In this document: positions 53,257 through 61,762 of the stretch, piece after piece
Layout: the number at the start of each line of letters is the position of its first letter
Position numbering within the stretch: position 1 is the stretch's first letter
Assembly: GCF_018607995.1 (NCBI RefSeq)
Contig: NZ_JABBAL010000023.1
Span: forward strand, 1-64,000
From: Planktotalea sp.
Lineage (GTDB): Bacteria > Pseudomonadota > Alphaproteobacteria > Rhodobacterales > Rhodobacteraceae
Direction: 5' to 3'
Length of the DNA stretch: 64,000 bases
The notes under the pieces: model-generated
Databases searched by the model: none
Told to the model about the DNA's origin: nothing
The model's input: the letters and a program-made list of their open reading frames with translations, nothing else
Program-made: the position numbers and the translations under genes

Positions 53257-54489
53257 ATGTCTGTAAAATTCATAAATCTACGCCATCTTAAGGCATTCAA
53301 AGAAGTTGCATCCCAAGGTGGGATAAGTGCGGCAGCCGTACGCGTTCATCTATCTCAACCCGCCGTCACACAAGCGATCAGGCGACTGGAAGAGCACTTT
53401 GTCACCCCGCTTTTTGAGCGTCGTCGCGATGGCATGTTCGTTACCCAATCGGGAGCGGCCCTGCACGTACGCGTTCAAAATCTGTTCCAACTTCTCGACA
53501 ACGGCGCGGATGATGCGGTCAGATCCGCCGCGCGGCGCGGCGACAAGCCTCATGTGGGGTTTCAAAATCAAGTGACCGCGTCGCAGTTGCGCGCACTGGT
53601 GGCCATTTGGGAGACGGGTGGTTTCAGCCTCGCGGCACGCGCGATTGGGATATCGCAACCCTCAATTCACCGTGCAGGACGTGATCTAGAAAAACTCTCG
53701 GGCATGACACTTTTTGTAAGCAGTCGCAAAGGGATTGAGCTGACGCCACAAGCGGAACCTTTCGCGCGCGCTGTCAAGCTGGCCGCGGCAGAGTTACGCC
53801 AAGGCTACGATGAAATCACTCGACTAAGCGAAGACGATAGCACAACGATTGTTGTCGGATCCATGCCACTGTCACGGACTTCAATATTACCAGAAGCAAT
53901 AGATAAACTACTAGAGCATGGCGCGAGCATACAGGTGCGTACGGTTGATGGCCCCTATGCAGAATTACTGCGCGGCTTACGGCACGGCGACCTTGATGTT
54001 TTGATCGGTGCTTTGCGCGACCCTTTGCCGAGCGATGATGTCATTCAAGAACCGCTACTGGACGACACCTTAGCCATCGTCGTCGGCCCACATCATCCGC
54101 TTGCACATAAATCAAACTTAAGCGTGGCCGACACGATGGCCTACCCTTGGATTGCCCCACCAAAGGCGACGCCGACGGGGACCTATCTCTACCACATGCT
54201 CGACATTGCGAATGCAGACGCCACACCAGTGCGTGTTGTCTCCAGCTCTTTGGTGCTCGTACGCGGCCTATTGTCTAAGGGCAATTATGTGACGTTGATA
54301 TCCTTGCAGCAGACCAAGGTAGAGCGCGCGCAAGGCTTGATCATACCGCTCAACATTTCCTTGCCCGAAAGCATACGATCCATTGGCTTAACCTACCGCA
54401 CAGATTGGAAGCCAACCCCCACGCAGGGCCATTTCTTTGAACTCTTGAGACAGGCCGCAACGCACGCGTCTGCTCCCATCTATACTTAA
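53257..54489 (+). CDS. LysR-family regulator with two DNA-binding domains
   Basis: A 410-residue regulator, about 100 longer than usual. Two complete LysR winged-helix domains are present: residues 8-66 (LRHLKAFKEVASQGGISAAA, then SQPAVTQAIRRLEEHFVTPL) and 108-166 (ASQLRALVAIWETGGFSLAA, then SQPSIHRAGRDLEKLSGMTL). One effector domain follows (about 185-400; ALRDPLPSDDV, VVGPHHPLAHK). It is not a frameshift fusion, as the frame is continuous. Standing between galB and ligA, it probably controls both arms of the pathway in response to protocatechuate or a ring-cleavage product. Confidence 0.9.
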   Translation: MSVKFINLRHLKAFKEVASQGGISAAAVRVHLSQPAVTQAIRRLEEHFVTPLFERRRDGMFVTQSGAALHVRVQNLFQLLDNGADDAVRSAARRGDKPHVGFQNQVTASQLRALVAIWETGGFSLAARAIGISQPSIHRAGRDLEKLSGMTLFVSSRKGIELTPQAEPFARAVKLAAAELRQGYDEITRLSEDDSTTIVVGSMPLSRTSILPEAIDKLLEHGASIQVRTVDGPYAELLRGLRHGDLDVLIGALRDPLPSDDVIQEPLLDDTLAIVVGPHHPLAHKSNLSVADTMAYPWIAPPKATPTGTYLYHMLDIANADATPVRVVSSSLVLVRGLLSKGNYVTLISLQQTKVERAQGLIIPLNISLPESIRSIGLTYRTDWKPTPTQGHFFELLRQAATHASAPIYT

Positions 54490-54516
54490 ATTGAATACCA
54501 AAACGTCCTATTGAAT
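54490..54516 (+). promoter_or_regulatory. ATTGAAT direct repeat upstream of ligA
   Basis: ATTGAAT occurs at 54490-54496 and again at 54510-54516, spaced exactly 20 bases (about two helical turns) and about 95 bases upstream of ligA. Paired sites on one face of DNA would suit a dimeric activator such as the double-domain LysR protein. The repeat is short and AT-rich, so chance is possible. Confidence 0.25.
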
Positions 54517-54607
54517 TTTCTATTTTGCGGCCGCTCAACTAAGGCTAAGCTGACGCTATGCCTCGGACCAACCCGACCTTTCTCACCTTGAAGCCCAAGG
54601 ACTGGAC

Positions 54608-54997
54608 ATGGAAAAAAACTACGAAGACATCCCCGGAACCTACGTCTTTGACGCGGATCGCTCGCGAGAGGGGTATCATTTGAACATGTTCTGCATCTCG
54701 ATGCGGCAAGCCAATAATCGCAAGGCGATGAAAGAAGATCCAGAAGCGTATCTCGCGAAATATCCAATGACCGAAGAGCAACGCCAAGCGGTACGGGATC
54801 GCGATTGGAACCGGCTTTTAGAACTGGGCGGCAACATTTATTACACGTCCAAATTGGCCGCATTCGATGGGATCACCTTCCAAGACCTCGCCGCAATGAT
54901 GACCGGCGTGAGCCGCGAAGAATACAGAGACATGATGCTCAACGGCGGTCGCTCGATTGAAGGCAATCGTTATAAATCCGAATGGGAGAAAAGCTAA
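54608..54997 (+). CDS. ligA: Protocatechuate 4,5-dioxygenase, alpha subunit
   Basis: A 129-residue small subunit of the extradiol dioxygenase LigAB. It starts EKNYEDIPGTYVFDADRSRE, followed by GYHLNMFCISMRQANNRKAM and DRDWNRLLELGGNIYYTSKL, all family landmarks. It lids the active site of the beta subunit and binds no metal. An AAGGA ribosome site precedes the ATG. Its stop shares one base with the ligB start (TAATG), ensuring equal synthesis. Confidence 0.95.
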   Translation: MEKNYEDIPGTYVFDADRSREGYHLNMFCISMRQANNRKAMKEDPEAYLAKYPMTEEQRQAVRDRDWNRLLELGGNIYYTSKLAAFDGITFQDLAAMMTGVSREEYRDMMLNGGRSIEGNRYKSEWEKS

Positions 54998-55848
54998 TGG
55001 CACGACTAACAGCAGGCGTCGGATGTTCCCATGTGCCCGCGATCGGCATCGCAATGGATCAAGGCATCACAGAACAACCCTACTGGATCCCCGCATTCGA
55101 GGGGTTTGAGTTCAGCCGCAAGTGGATGAAAGACAACAAGCCCGACGTCATCTTTCTGGTCTATAACGATCATTGTACCGCGTTTGATGCGTCGTGCATC
55201 CCGACCTTTGCGCTGGGGTGTGCCGCAGAATATCATCCTGCGGACGAGGGATGGGGCCCGCGTCCTGTGCCCGTCGTGAAAGGCCATCAACGACTGTCGA
55301 GCCATATCGCCCAGTCGGTCATTCTGGATGAGTTCGATCTGACAATCATGAACGAAATGGAGGTCGATCACGGCTTAACTGTTCCTATGTCGATCATGTT
55401 CGGAGAAGTTGCGCAGGACGACGATTGGCCCTGCCTCGTCGTGCCGCTCTGCGTCAATGTTGTGCAATACCCGCCACCCACAGGAAATCGGTGTTTCCAG
55501 CTTGGCAAAGCCATCCGACGCGCCATCGACAGCTACGACGAAGATCTGAACGTGATGATCTTTGGCACCGGCGGAATGAGCCATCAGTTGCAAGCGGAGC
55601 GCGCAGGCCTTATCAACGCAGACTGGGACAAACGCTTCCTTGATATGATGACGGAGGACCCAATCGCCGCCAGCCAGATCACGCACGAAGAGTATCTGCG
55701 CGAGACCGGGTCCGAGGGCATCGAAATGGTCATGTGGCACGTCATGCGCGGCGCTTTAAACGACAAAGTCAAAGAGGTGCATCGCCACTATCACGTGCCT
55801 GCGTCCAACACCGCGGTCGGTCATATTATATTAGAAAACCACGAATAG
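54997..55848 (+). CDS. ligB: Protocatechuate 4,5-dioxygenase, beta subunit
   Basis: A 283-residue class III extradiol ring-cleavage dioxygenase catalysing meta cleavage of protocatechuate to 4-carboxy-2-hydroxymuconate-6-semialdehyde. The Fe(II) ligands include His12 in GVGCSHVPAIG and a His in VYNDHCTAFD; the catalytic His is in HGLTVPMSIM, and the Glu ligand region is further on in NEMEVDHG or GTGGMSHQL. The start at 54997 begins MARLTAGVGC; an in-frame TTG-like earlier start would overlap ligA. Confidence 0.96.
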   Translation: MARLTAGVGCSHVPAIGIAMDQGITEQPYWIPAFEGFEFSRKWMKDNKPDVIFLVYNDHCTAFDASCIPTFALGCAAEYHPADEGWGPRPVPVVKGHQRLSSHIAQSVILDEFDLTIMNEMEVDHGLTVPMSIMFGEVAQDDDWPCLVVPLCVNVVQYPPPTGNRCFQLGKAIRRAIDSYDEDLNVMIFGTGGMSHQLQAERAGLINADWDKRFLDMMTEDPIAASQITHEEYLRETGSEGIEMVMWHVMRGALNDKVKEVHRHYHVPASNTAVGHIILENHE

Positions 55849-55857
55849 GAGGCGATC

Positions 55858-56799
55858 ATGCGGATTTGTGTAGCGGGTGCTTATGGCGCGTTTGGACTGA
55901 AACATCTCGACGCCTTGGCGCAGATTGACGAAGTCAAGGTCACCTCGATCATGGGGCCAACCCAAGCCAAGATCGACGCTTTGGCGGCTGAACGCGAGAT
56001 TGGTCACGCAGCGACAACATTGGACGAATGCCTTGCGCGTGATGATGTGGATGCGGTGATCCTGTGCACCCCCACAAACCTGCACGCAGCGCAATCCATC
56101 GCCTGTATGAAAGCGGGTAAACACGTGCTGGTCGAGATCCCTATGGCGGATTCGCTGGCTGACAGTCTCGAAATTGTACGCGTTCAGGAAGAGACTGGGG
56201 TAGTCGCGATGGCGGGGCAAGTGCGCCGCTTTAATCCGTCGCATCAATGGATCCACAACAAGATCCAAGCGGGCGAGCTCACCCTGCAACAGCTTGATGC
56301 GCAAACTTATTTTTTCCGCCGCACCAACACCAACGCCAAAGGCGAAGCGCGTAGCTGGACCGATCATCTGCTTTGGCATCATGCGTGCCACACGGTAGAT
56401 TTATTCCAATACCAAACGGGCGGACCTGCTGTTGCCGCGCATGGTTTACAAGGTCCAATGCATCCGGACCTAGGCATCGCAATGGATATGTCCATCGGCC
56501 TTAAGGCAGCGAACGGCGCAATCTGCACGCTCTCGCTCAGCTTCAACAACGATGGCCCGTTCGGCACGTTCTTTCGCTACATTTGCGACAATGGCACCTA
56601 CATTGCGCGCTATGACGATCTTTATGACGGGAATGACAATAAGATTGATCTGAGCGGTGTCGCAGTGTCCAATAACGGGATCGAATTGATCGACCGTGAA
56701 TTCATCTCTGCTATCAAAGAAGGGCACACACCGAATGGTGCAGTGGCTGATGTGTTGGGCGCGATGGCGACGTTGGATCGAATTGAGAAATCCTTCTAG
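55858..56799 (+). CDS. ligC: 4-Carboxy-2-hydroxymuconate-6-semialdehyde dehydrogenase
   Basis: A 313-residue GFO/IDH/MocA-family oxidoreductase. The Rossmann start is RICVAGAYGAFGLKHLDALA, VILCTPTNLHAAQS and GKHVLVEIPMADS are the cofactor motifs, and SWTDHLLWHHACHTVDLFQY lies in the substrate pocket. It oxidises the LigAB product (as the hemiacetal) to 2-pyrone-4,6-dicarboxylate, the LigI substrate. It follows ligB after nine bases with AGGAGG as ribosome site. Confidence 0.94.
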   Translation: MRICVAGAYGAFGLKHLDALAQIDEVKVTSIMGPTQAKIDALAAEREIGHAATTLDECLARDDVDAVILCTPTNLHAAQSIACMKAGKHVLVEIPMADSLADSLEIVRVQEETGVVAMAGQVRRFNPSHQWIHNKIQAGELTLQQLDAQTYFFRRTNTNAKGEARSWTDHLLWHHACHTVDLFQYQTGGPAVAAHGLQGPMHPDLGIAMDMSIGLKAANGAICTLSLSFNNDGPFGTFFRYICDNGTYIARYDDLYDGNDNKIDLSGVAVSNNGIELIDREFISAIKEGHTPNGAVADVLGAMATLDRIEKSF

Positions 56800-56863
56800 G
56801 TAGCGTATCCACTGTGTGTGAGCGGATGACACCGCTTTGCACATATCATGCTGGAGGCCTGCC

Positions 56864-57517
56864 ATGATCGAACCGGAAACATTCACCTTCCTCAAGGACC
56901 TTGCGCTTAACAATCGCAAAGCATGGGTGGATGAACACCGCGAAGAGCGCGATAATGCGATGCGCAATTTTGCAGGCGTCTCGCAGACCTTGCACGACTA
57001 TTCAGATCGCTTTGACACGCTGGTTGCCGATACGAAAAGTAAACCAAAGCAAAGCTACACCAAGTTTTTTCAAGATGCGCGCCAGCGTAGTGGGCCGGGG
57101 CTTTACCGCACTGAAATCGATATTTTCGCCAACGCGGGCCATCCTGAGGAAGACTTTGGCTATTACCTGCATATCGCGCCAGGGAATTGCTATGCAGGGG
57201 CTGGGCTGTTTCAGCCCTCGAAAGAAGGATTGACCCGCATGCGCGCGCGGCTGAGTGACGATCCAGAAGGGCTGAAAGACGCGCTCGAGGATGAAGATTT
57301 TAAGGCCATGTTCCCAGCGGGTTTGCTGACCGATAAAGAGCTGAATGTTGTTCCAGAAGGCTATGATAACAGCGATCCTGCCGCGCCCTTTTTGAAAATG
57401 GTGGGCTGGCGTTGTCAAACCGCGATTGCCGATGAAGATCTGCTGGATGACAATGTGATCTACACGTTGATCGATATCTTTCGTGCCGCTGCGCCGCTTG
57501 TGCGGCACTTCAACTAA
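56864..57517 (+). CDS. DUF2461 (TIGR02453) family protein
   Basis: A 217-residue protein of unknown function. Family features include FLKDLALNNRKAWVDEHRE at the start, FFQDARQRSGPGLYRTEIDI in the middle and GYYLHIAPGNCYAGAGLFQP. A strong GGAGG lies before the ATG at 56864. It is separated from ligC by 64 bases and shows no obvious functional tie to the aromatic genes. It converges with the broken alcohol dehydrogenase. Confidence 0.85.
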   Translation: MIEPETFTFLKDLALNNRKAWVDEHREERDNAMRNFAGVSQTLHDYSDRFDTLVADTKSKPKQSYTKFFQDARQRSGPGLYRTEIDIFANAGHPEEDFGYYLHIAPGNCYAGAGLFQPSKEGLTRMRARLSDDPEGLKDALEDEDFKAMFPAGLLTDKELNVVPEGYDNSDPAAPFLKMVGWRCQTAIADEDLLDDNVIYTLIDIFRAAAPLVRHFN

Positions 57518-57532
57518 GCGCGTCACGCTGCA

Positions 57533-58568
57533 CTAACGTGAGAAATCTGTAATCACAGCCGTGCCCGGAGGTGTCGCGCCTTTCATTGCGCGCAACTCGG
57601 CGCTTGCGCTTGATAGACTGACCTCGCGATCCAACATCGGGGTCAGATCAACATCCCCCCCCGTTCAATCATCGCAAGCAAGGACGGGTATTTCCAAGAC
57701 GACATCCCACGCGCGCCAAAAAACGCGAGTTGTTTGGAGTAGATCGCGCGGATATTGGTCTCCATCACACCGTCACCCCCAGGCATACCCACATCAACAT
57801 GACGCCCAAGCGTGGCAAGACATTCTACTGAGGCGTTGGTAGTTTGCGCGATCCCAAGCGCTTCAACAGAGACCTGCGCGCCGCCGCCCGTAATCTCGCG
57901 AATGACCTCTGCGACGTCTTCCTTCGCAGCATTCACCGACGCATCCGCACCCAGAGATTTGGCGTGGTTAAGCTTTCCCTCGACGATATCCGCCACAACA
58001 ACCTGCGCGCCAAGCATCTTCGCCTAGAGCAAAGCAGACAAGCCAATCCCGCCTATGCCATGGATTGCTACCCATTCGCCTGCGCGTACATTGGCGCGAT
58101 CTGTCAACGCGTGCCAAGCCGTTGTGACACAACATCCCAAACCTGCGGCCAAAGCGGGTGACATGCTGTCTGGCAAGTGAACAAGGTTGTGATCAAACGG
58201 CACAGCCACCAGTTCCGCATAAGCGCCCGGCACGCCAAAACCCGGCAAAATGGCGCTTTCGCAGGTGTTGGACGCGCCCGTATGACAGGCAGAACAATCG
58301 CCGCACACAATATAAACGGCGCAATCAAGCGGTCGCCGATCTTGTGTTTGGCCTGCGCGCCGGCCTCGACAACGGTTCCGCAATATTCGTGCCCAAGAAT
58401 TGAGCCATGTGTGACTTTGGGATGCCTTCCAACCCAGCCATGAAAATCAGACCGGCATACGCCACATACCGCGACTTCAAGGACAACGCCATTGTCAGGA
58501 CAGCTTGGGTCTTCAACGCTTCCAATCGAGAGGTCTTCGTTAAACTCACGAACAACAGCTGCGCGCAT
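57533..58568 (-). pseudogene. Zinc-dependent alcohol dehydrogenase, inactivated
   Basis: A medium-chain alcohol dehydrogenase of about 345 residues can be reconstructed across three frames. The catalytic zinc Cys (CGVCRSDFHGW), GHEYCGTVVEAG, structural zinc Cys cluster CGDCSACHTG, and Rossmann GIGGIGLSALL are all visible. Lesions: a one-base loss after RLIAPFIL near 58310, a TAG nonsense codon at 58024-58026 in the Rossmann domain, and a one-base loss in a run of eight C at 57655-57662. After that the true C-terminus reads DLTPMLDREVSLSSASAELR and ends ITDFSR. It is inactive. Confidence 0.88.
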
Positions 58569-58628
58569 GGCGGGATCCTTTCTTTGTATTCTTCAAAAGG
58601 GTTGCACCAATTGTGACGACGGAACAGT

Positions 58629-59513
58629 CTAAAGAGTTTGAAAAAATCGAAACAGAGTATTGGCCGTTTGTGTCGCGTTGTTCAACGCCAAGCCATTTTC
58701 AATAGGTTTATATTCAACCCCCAGCTGATAAAGATAGGTTTCCAAGGCCGTTAGATCGCCCAACGAAAAATCCATGGCGGCGATACTTGGTTGCTCTTCC
58801 GCCTGAATATTTTTCGTGAGCGACCCGATATCACGTTCGAAATCCGCCTTACTCAACACCCGAAGAACACCGTTTGCCGTTTGAAACTCCAAACGGTCGC
58901 CCAGCGCAGTGCCTTCACCATAAAGCCATGTAAACTGCCGCTTAAGATCAGCGTGATGCATTCCATCCGCAACAATCGTAACACCGCAAATGCCATTTAC
59001 CGTATTCGGGTGTTCCAACCAATCAGGTACGTAAATTAGATCGGGGCGATGTTGTTGGCACAAAAAAAACGACAAGCGCGGGAATTGCGCGTTGGGCATC
59101 AACGCAAGCGTGGTTTTCGTGCGCTCCTCTGTTCCATCCGGCAAGGTCACGTCACGACCAAATTCCAAATGCCCCGCGACATGCAAGCCCACATCTCGCG
59201 CGCGTTTTGCATCCGCGACAGAATCTGTGCTGTGAAGTGCAGACAACGCCACGCCCTCACGCTGCTGTAAATGCTCATAAATGTGCCGCCCGAAGCGAAA
59301 ATCACCCGCAGGCAACTCGTCCAAAAGCGTGTCATCGTAAACGCCCATAATCTCGAGTAGACAGCCTTCAAACATCGCAAGGCTGGTGCTCGTACCCCAA
59401 GGATGTTTGCCAATAGAGGTCATATTGAACCCCATCCCGATCAAGCGCGCGCGCAGGGCGTCGATGTCGTGGGTTGCCACAAGCGGGTGATCAATTCCAA
59501 AAGATGCGTTCAT
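58629..59513 (-). CDS. VOC (glyoxalase-like) superfamily protein
   Basis: A 294-residue protein with a glyoxalase-like domain. It starts FGIDHPLVATHDIDALRARL with GFNMTSIGKHPWGTSTSLAM, then FEGCLLEIMGVYDD, supplying possible metal ligands (His and Glu). A second half with NGICGVTIVADGMHHADLKR may be a repeat of the fold. Metal-dependent dioxygenase, lyase or isomerase activities occur in this family, so function is open. It is 11 bases downstream of the serine acetyltransferase gene and probably cotranscribed. Confidence 0.75.
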   Translation of the reverse strand: MNASFGIDHPLVATHDIDALRARLIGMGFNMTSIGKHPWGTSTSLAMFEGCLLEIMGVYDDTLLDELPAGDFRFGRHIYEHLQQREGVALSALHSTDSVADAKRARDVGLHVAGHLEFGRDVTLPDGTEERTKTTLALMPNAQFPRLSFFLCQQHRPDLIYVPDWLEHPNTVNGICGVTIVADGMHHADLKRQFTWLYGEGTALGDRLEFQTANGVLRVLSKADFERDIGSLTKNIQAEEQPSIAAMDFSLGDLTALETYLYQLGVEYKPIENGLALNNATQTANTLFRFFQTL

Positions 59514-59524
59514 TTGTTTGATCC

Positions 59525-60244
59525 TTAAGTGTTCAAAAAACTCAAACGTGCTGTCCCGCGCACCGTGGCTTTGGTTGCCAACGCACGCATACCTTTGGGG
59601 ACATCTTCAAGCACAATTGCACCTGCTGAAATATTGGCGTTTGCGCCAATCGTGACCTCGCCCAAAATCGTCGCACCTGCCCCGATCACAACGCCTGAAC
59701 CAATGTGCGGATGGCGCCGCGCACCGCCTGTGTTCAGCGTGCTGCCAAGCGTGACGTTGTGCCAGATCGAAACATTCTCCTCAATCACCGACGTTTCACC
59801 CGCTACAAAGCCCAAGCCATGATCCAACCAAAATCCCGCGCCAATCTGTGCTGCGGGATGGATGTCAGTGGAGAGCACCCGCGCGCAACTGGCTTTGATC
59901 GCAAGGGCAAGCGTGGTGTCGCCATCAGCCCATATCTTATGCGCGACGCGATGTGCCATAACCGCATGTGCGCCGCGCGCAAAAAGCAGCGTTGCAGCAG
60001 CGCCGCCCGGTTCGAAATTGCGGCGTGCGGTTTCGGCAATGTCGTATGTGGTTGTTTCAACCAAAGTCCCATCAGCGGCGTACACAGATTGGACCGTCGA
60101 CCCCACTGCCGCATTGCCACTGATCTGCGCGAAGAGCCTGCCCGCCAATTCTGGAAACGTGTCAAAAGCACCAAAATTCAGGACCGCCGCGCCCTGCCTT
60201 GACGCCCCTAGTGCATCTTTCACATCTTCAATCAAGTCCAACAA
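59525..60244 (-). CDS. cysE: Serine O-acetyltransferase
   Basis: A 239-residue hexapeptide-repeat acyltransferase of the short EpsC/CysE type. The C-terminal left-handed helix shows STDIHPAAQIGAGFWLDHGL, GFVAGETSVIEENVSIWHNV, HPHIGSGVVIGAGATILGEV and IGANANISAGAIVLEDVP; the active-site His-Asp are in LDHGLG. It makes O-acetylserine for cysteine synthesis. The TTG start at 60244 is supported by AGGGGG seven bases upstream. It lies between the aldehyde dehydrogenase and VOC genes; metC further upstream suggests a shared sulfur-amino-acid theme. Confidence 0.9.
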   Translation of the reverse strand: MLDLIEDVKDALGASRQGAAVLNFGAFDTFPELAGRLFAQISGNAAVGSTVQSVYAADGTLVETTTYDIAETARRNFEPGGAAATLLFARGAHAVMAHRVAHKIWADGDTTLALAIKASCARVLSTDIHPAAQIGAGFWLDHGLGFVAGETSVIEENVSIWHNVTLGSTLNTGGARRHPHIGSGVVIGAGATILGEVTIGANANISAGAIVLEDVPKGMRALATKATVRGTARLSFLNT

Positions 60245-60252
60245 AAATCCCC

Positions 60253-61761
60253 CTAGGACACATACCCGAACGCAATGCGCGGGGTGGGTGCGCTATCAAG
60301 CCATACACTTTTCGCAGAGGTATATTCCATCAAAGCATCGGTGCCGCTTGAACGCCCGAAACCAGAACTAAGCGAGCCACCAAAAGGCGAGGACACGTGA
60401 ATTGCCTTGTAGCTATTGATCCAGAATGTGCCCGCACGTACGGCCTCGGCCACACGGTGCGCGCGACTCACATCTGCAGTCCACACGGCACCCGCTAATC
60501 CGAAGTCTGTGGCATTCGCCAATGCGATTGCTTCTGCTTCATCATCAAATGGGATCGCTGTGACGACGGGCCCGAAAATCTCTTTCTGCGCAGCATTGGC
60601 TGTATTAGCCAGGCCCTTCAAAATCGTTGGTGGCACGAAATAGCCTTGTCCATCTGCGGCGTTCCTGCTGAGCACATCAGCACCCTCATCGTTGGCTTCA
60701 ATCAGCATTTGACGCACATGCTCAAACTGGCGTGCGTTGCTGATCGGACCAACCTCGGTTGCATCATCCAAAGGGTCGCCCAATTGAATCTTGTTCATGC
60801 CACTTGAGAGCATATCGATCAGCCTCTCGTGGATAGAGCGATGCAAGAGCAATCGCGAGCCCGCAACACAGCTTTGTCCCGCGCCCGAAAAAATCGCCGC
60901 TTGCGCGCCAAGGCACGCGTGCTCAAGATTCGCATCCTCGAACACAATATTTGCGGACTTTCCACCCAATTCCAGAACCGCCGGCTTCAAGGCCGACGCC
61001 GCGGCGATTGCAACCTGTCGTCCTGTTTCGGGAGAGCCGACAAACACCATCTTGCGCACTGCGGCATGCGCTATGGCGGCCTGCCCAGTGGTTGGACCCA
61101 AACCACAGAGGACGTTTACGAGGCCCGCTGGCAGACCCCCGCTTTCCGCAATCTTTACAAGTGCGACGGTTGTGATCGGCGTCAGCTCACTTGGTTTGAT
61201 AACAACGCCATTGCCCGTCGCAATCGCGGGTGCAATCTGCCAGCCCGCTGTGAAGATCGGCGCGTTCCATGGGGTGATCTGAAACACCACGCCAAGGGGT
61301 TCGCGTTGGGTGTAATTCAAATGGCCCGACGGCACGGGGATGACTTCACCATGCAATTTGTCCGCCCAACCCGCATAATAGGCGAACATTTCCGCGACTT
61401 TAGCCACTTCGATGCGACAGTCGCGGATTGGCTTGCCAGCAACGATAGCCTCAATGGTGGCGAGAGGCTCGGCATGTGCCAAAACAGCTCGCGAGATGTC
61501 TTGCATAACTTGCCCACGCGCGGCGGCTGAGAACTCTCTCACCCATGTTTTCTGCGCGTCTTGCGCTGCGTCGCATGCTGCATTTGCAAGGGCTGCATCC
61601 GCATCAAAATAGCTTAGCAAAACCTCTTCCGTGAACGGATCCACAAGCTGAATATCCACACCAGCCCCGTCACACAGCACACCGTTGATCAGGCTTTGTG
61701 GCTGTTCCCCAAGCCCAAGCTCTGCCAACGCAGCCACTAATTTCTGTTTACGTTCTGACAT
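60253..61761 (-). CDS. NAD(P)-dependent aldehyde dehydrogenase
   Basis: A 502-residue ALDH-superfamily enzyme. Motifs: ITPWNAPIFTAGWQIAPAIA (cofactor binding), VFVGSPETGRQVA, the catalytic Glu in VLELGGKSANIVF and the nucleophile Cys in FSGAGQSCVAGSR; EIFGPVVTAIPFDDE and SFGGSLSSGFGRSSGT-type segments follow. Start 61761 has GGGAG nine bases upstream. The substrate is not evident; possibilities include betaine or hydroxymuconic-type aldehydes, and it could oxidise an aldehyde released by retro-aldol cleavage in the 39-47 kb operon. It follows the hydroxyisobutyrate-type dehydrogenase directly. Confidence 0.92.
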   Translation of the reverse strand: MSERKQKLVAALAELGLGEQPQSLINGVLCDGAGVDIQLVDPFTEEVLLSYFDADAALANAACDAAQDAQKTWVREFSAAARGQVMQDISRAVLAHAEPLATIEAIVAGKPIRDCRIEVAKVAEMFAYYAGWADKLHGEVIPVPSGHLNYTQREPLGVVFQITPWNAPIFTAGWQIAPAIATGNGVVIKPSELTPITTVALVKIAESGGLPAGLVNVLCGLGPTTGQAAIAHAAVRKMVFVGSPETGRQVAIAAASALKPAVLELGGKSANIVFEDANLEHACLGAQAAIFSGAGQSCVAGSRLLLHRSIHERLIDMLSSGMNKIQLGDPLDDATEVGPISNARQFEHVRQMLIEANDEGADVLSRNAADGQGYFVPPTILKGLANTANAAQKEIFGPVVTAIPFDDEAEAIALANATDFGLAGAVWTADVSRAHRVAEAVRAGTFWINSYKAIHVSSPFGGSLSSGFGRSSGTDALMEYTSAKSVWLDSAPTPRIAFGYVS

Positions 61762-61762
61762 A

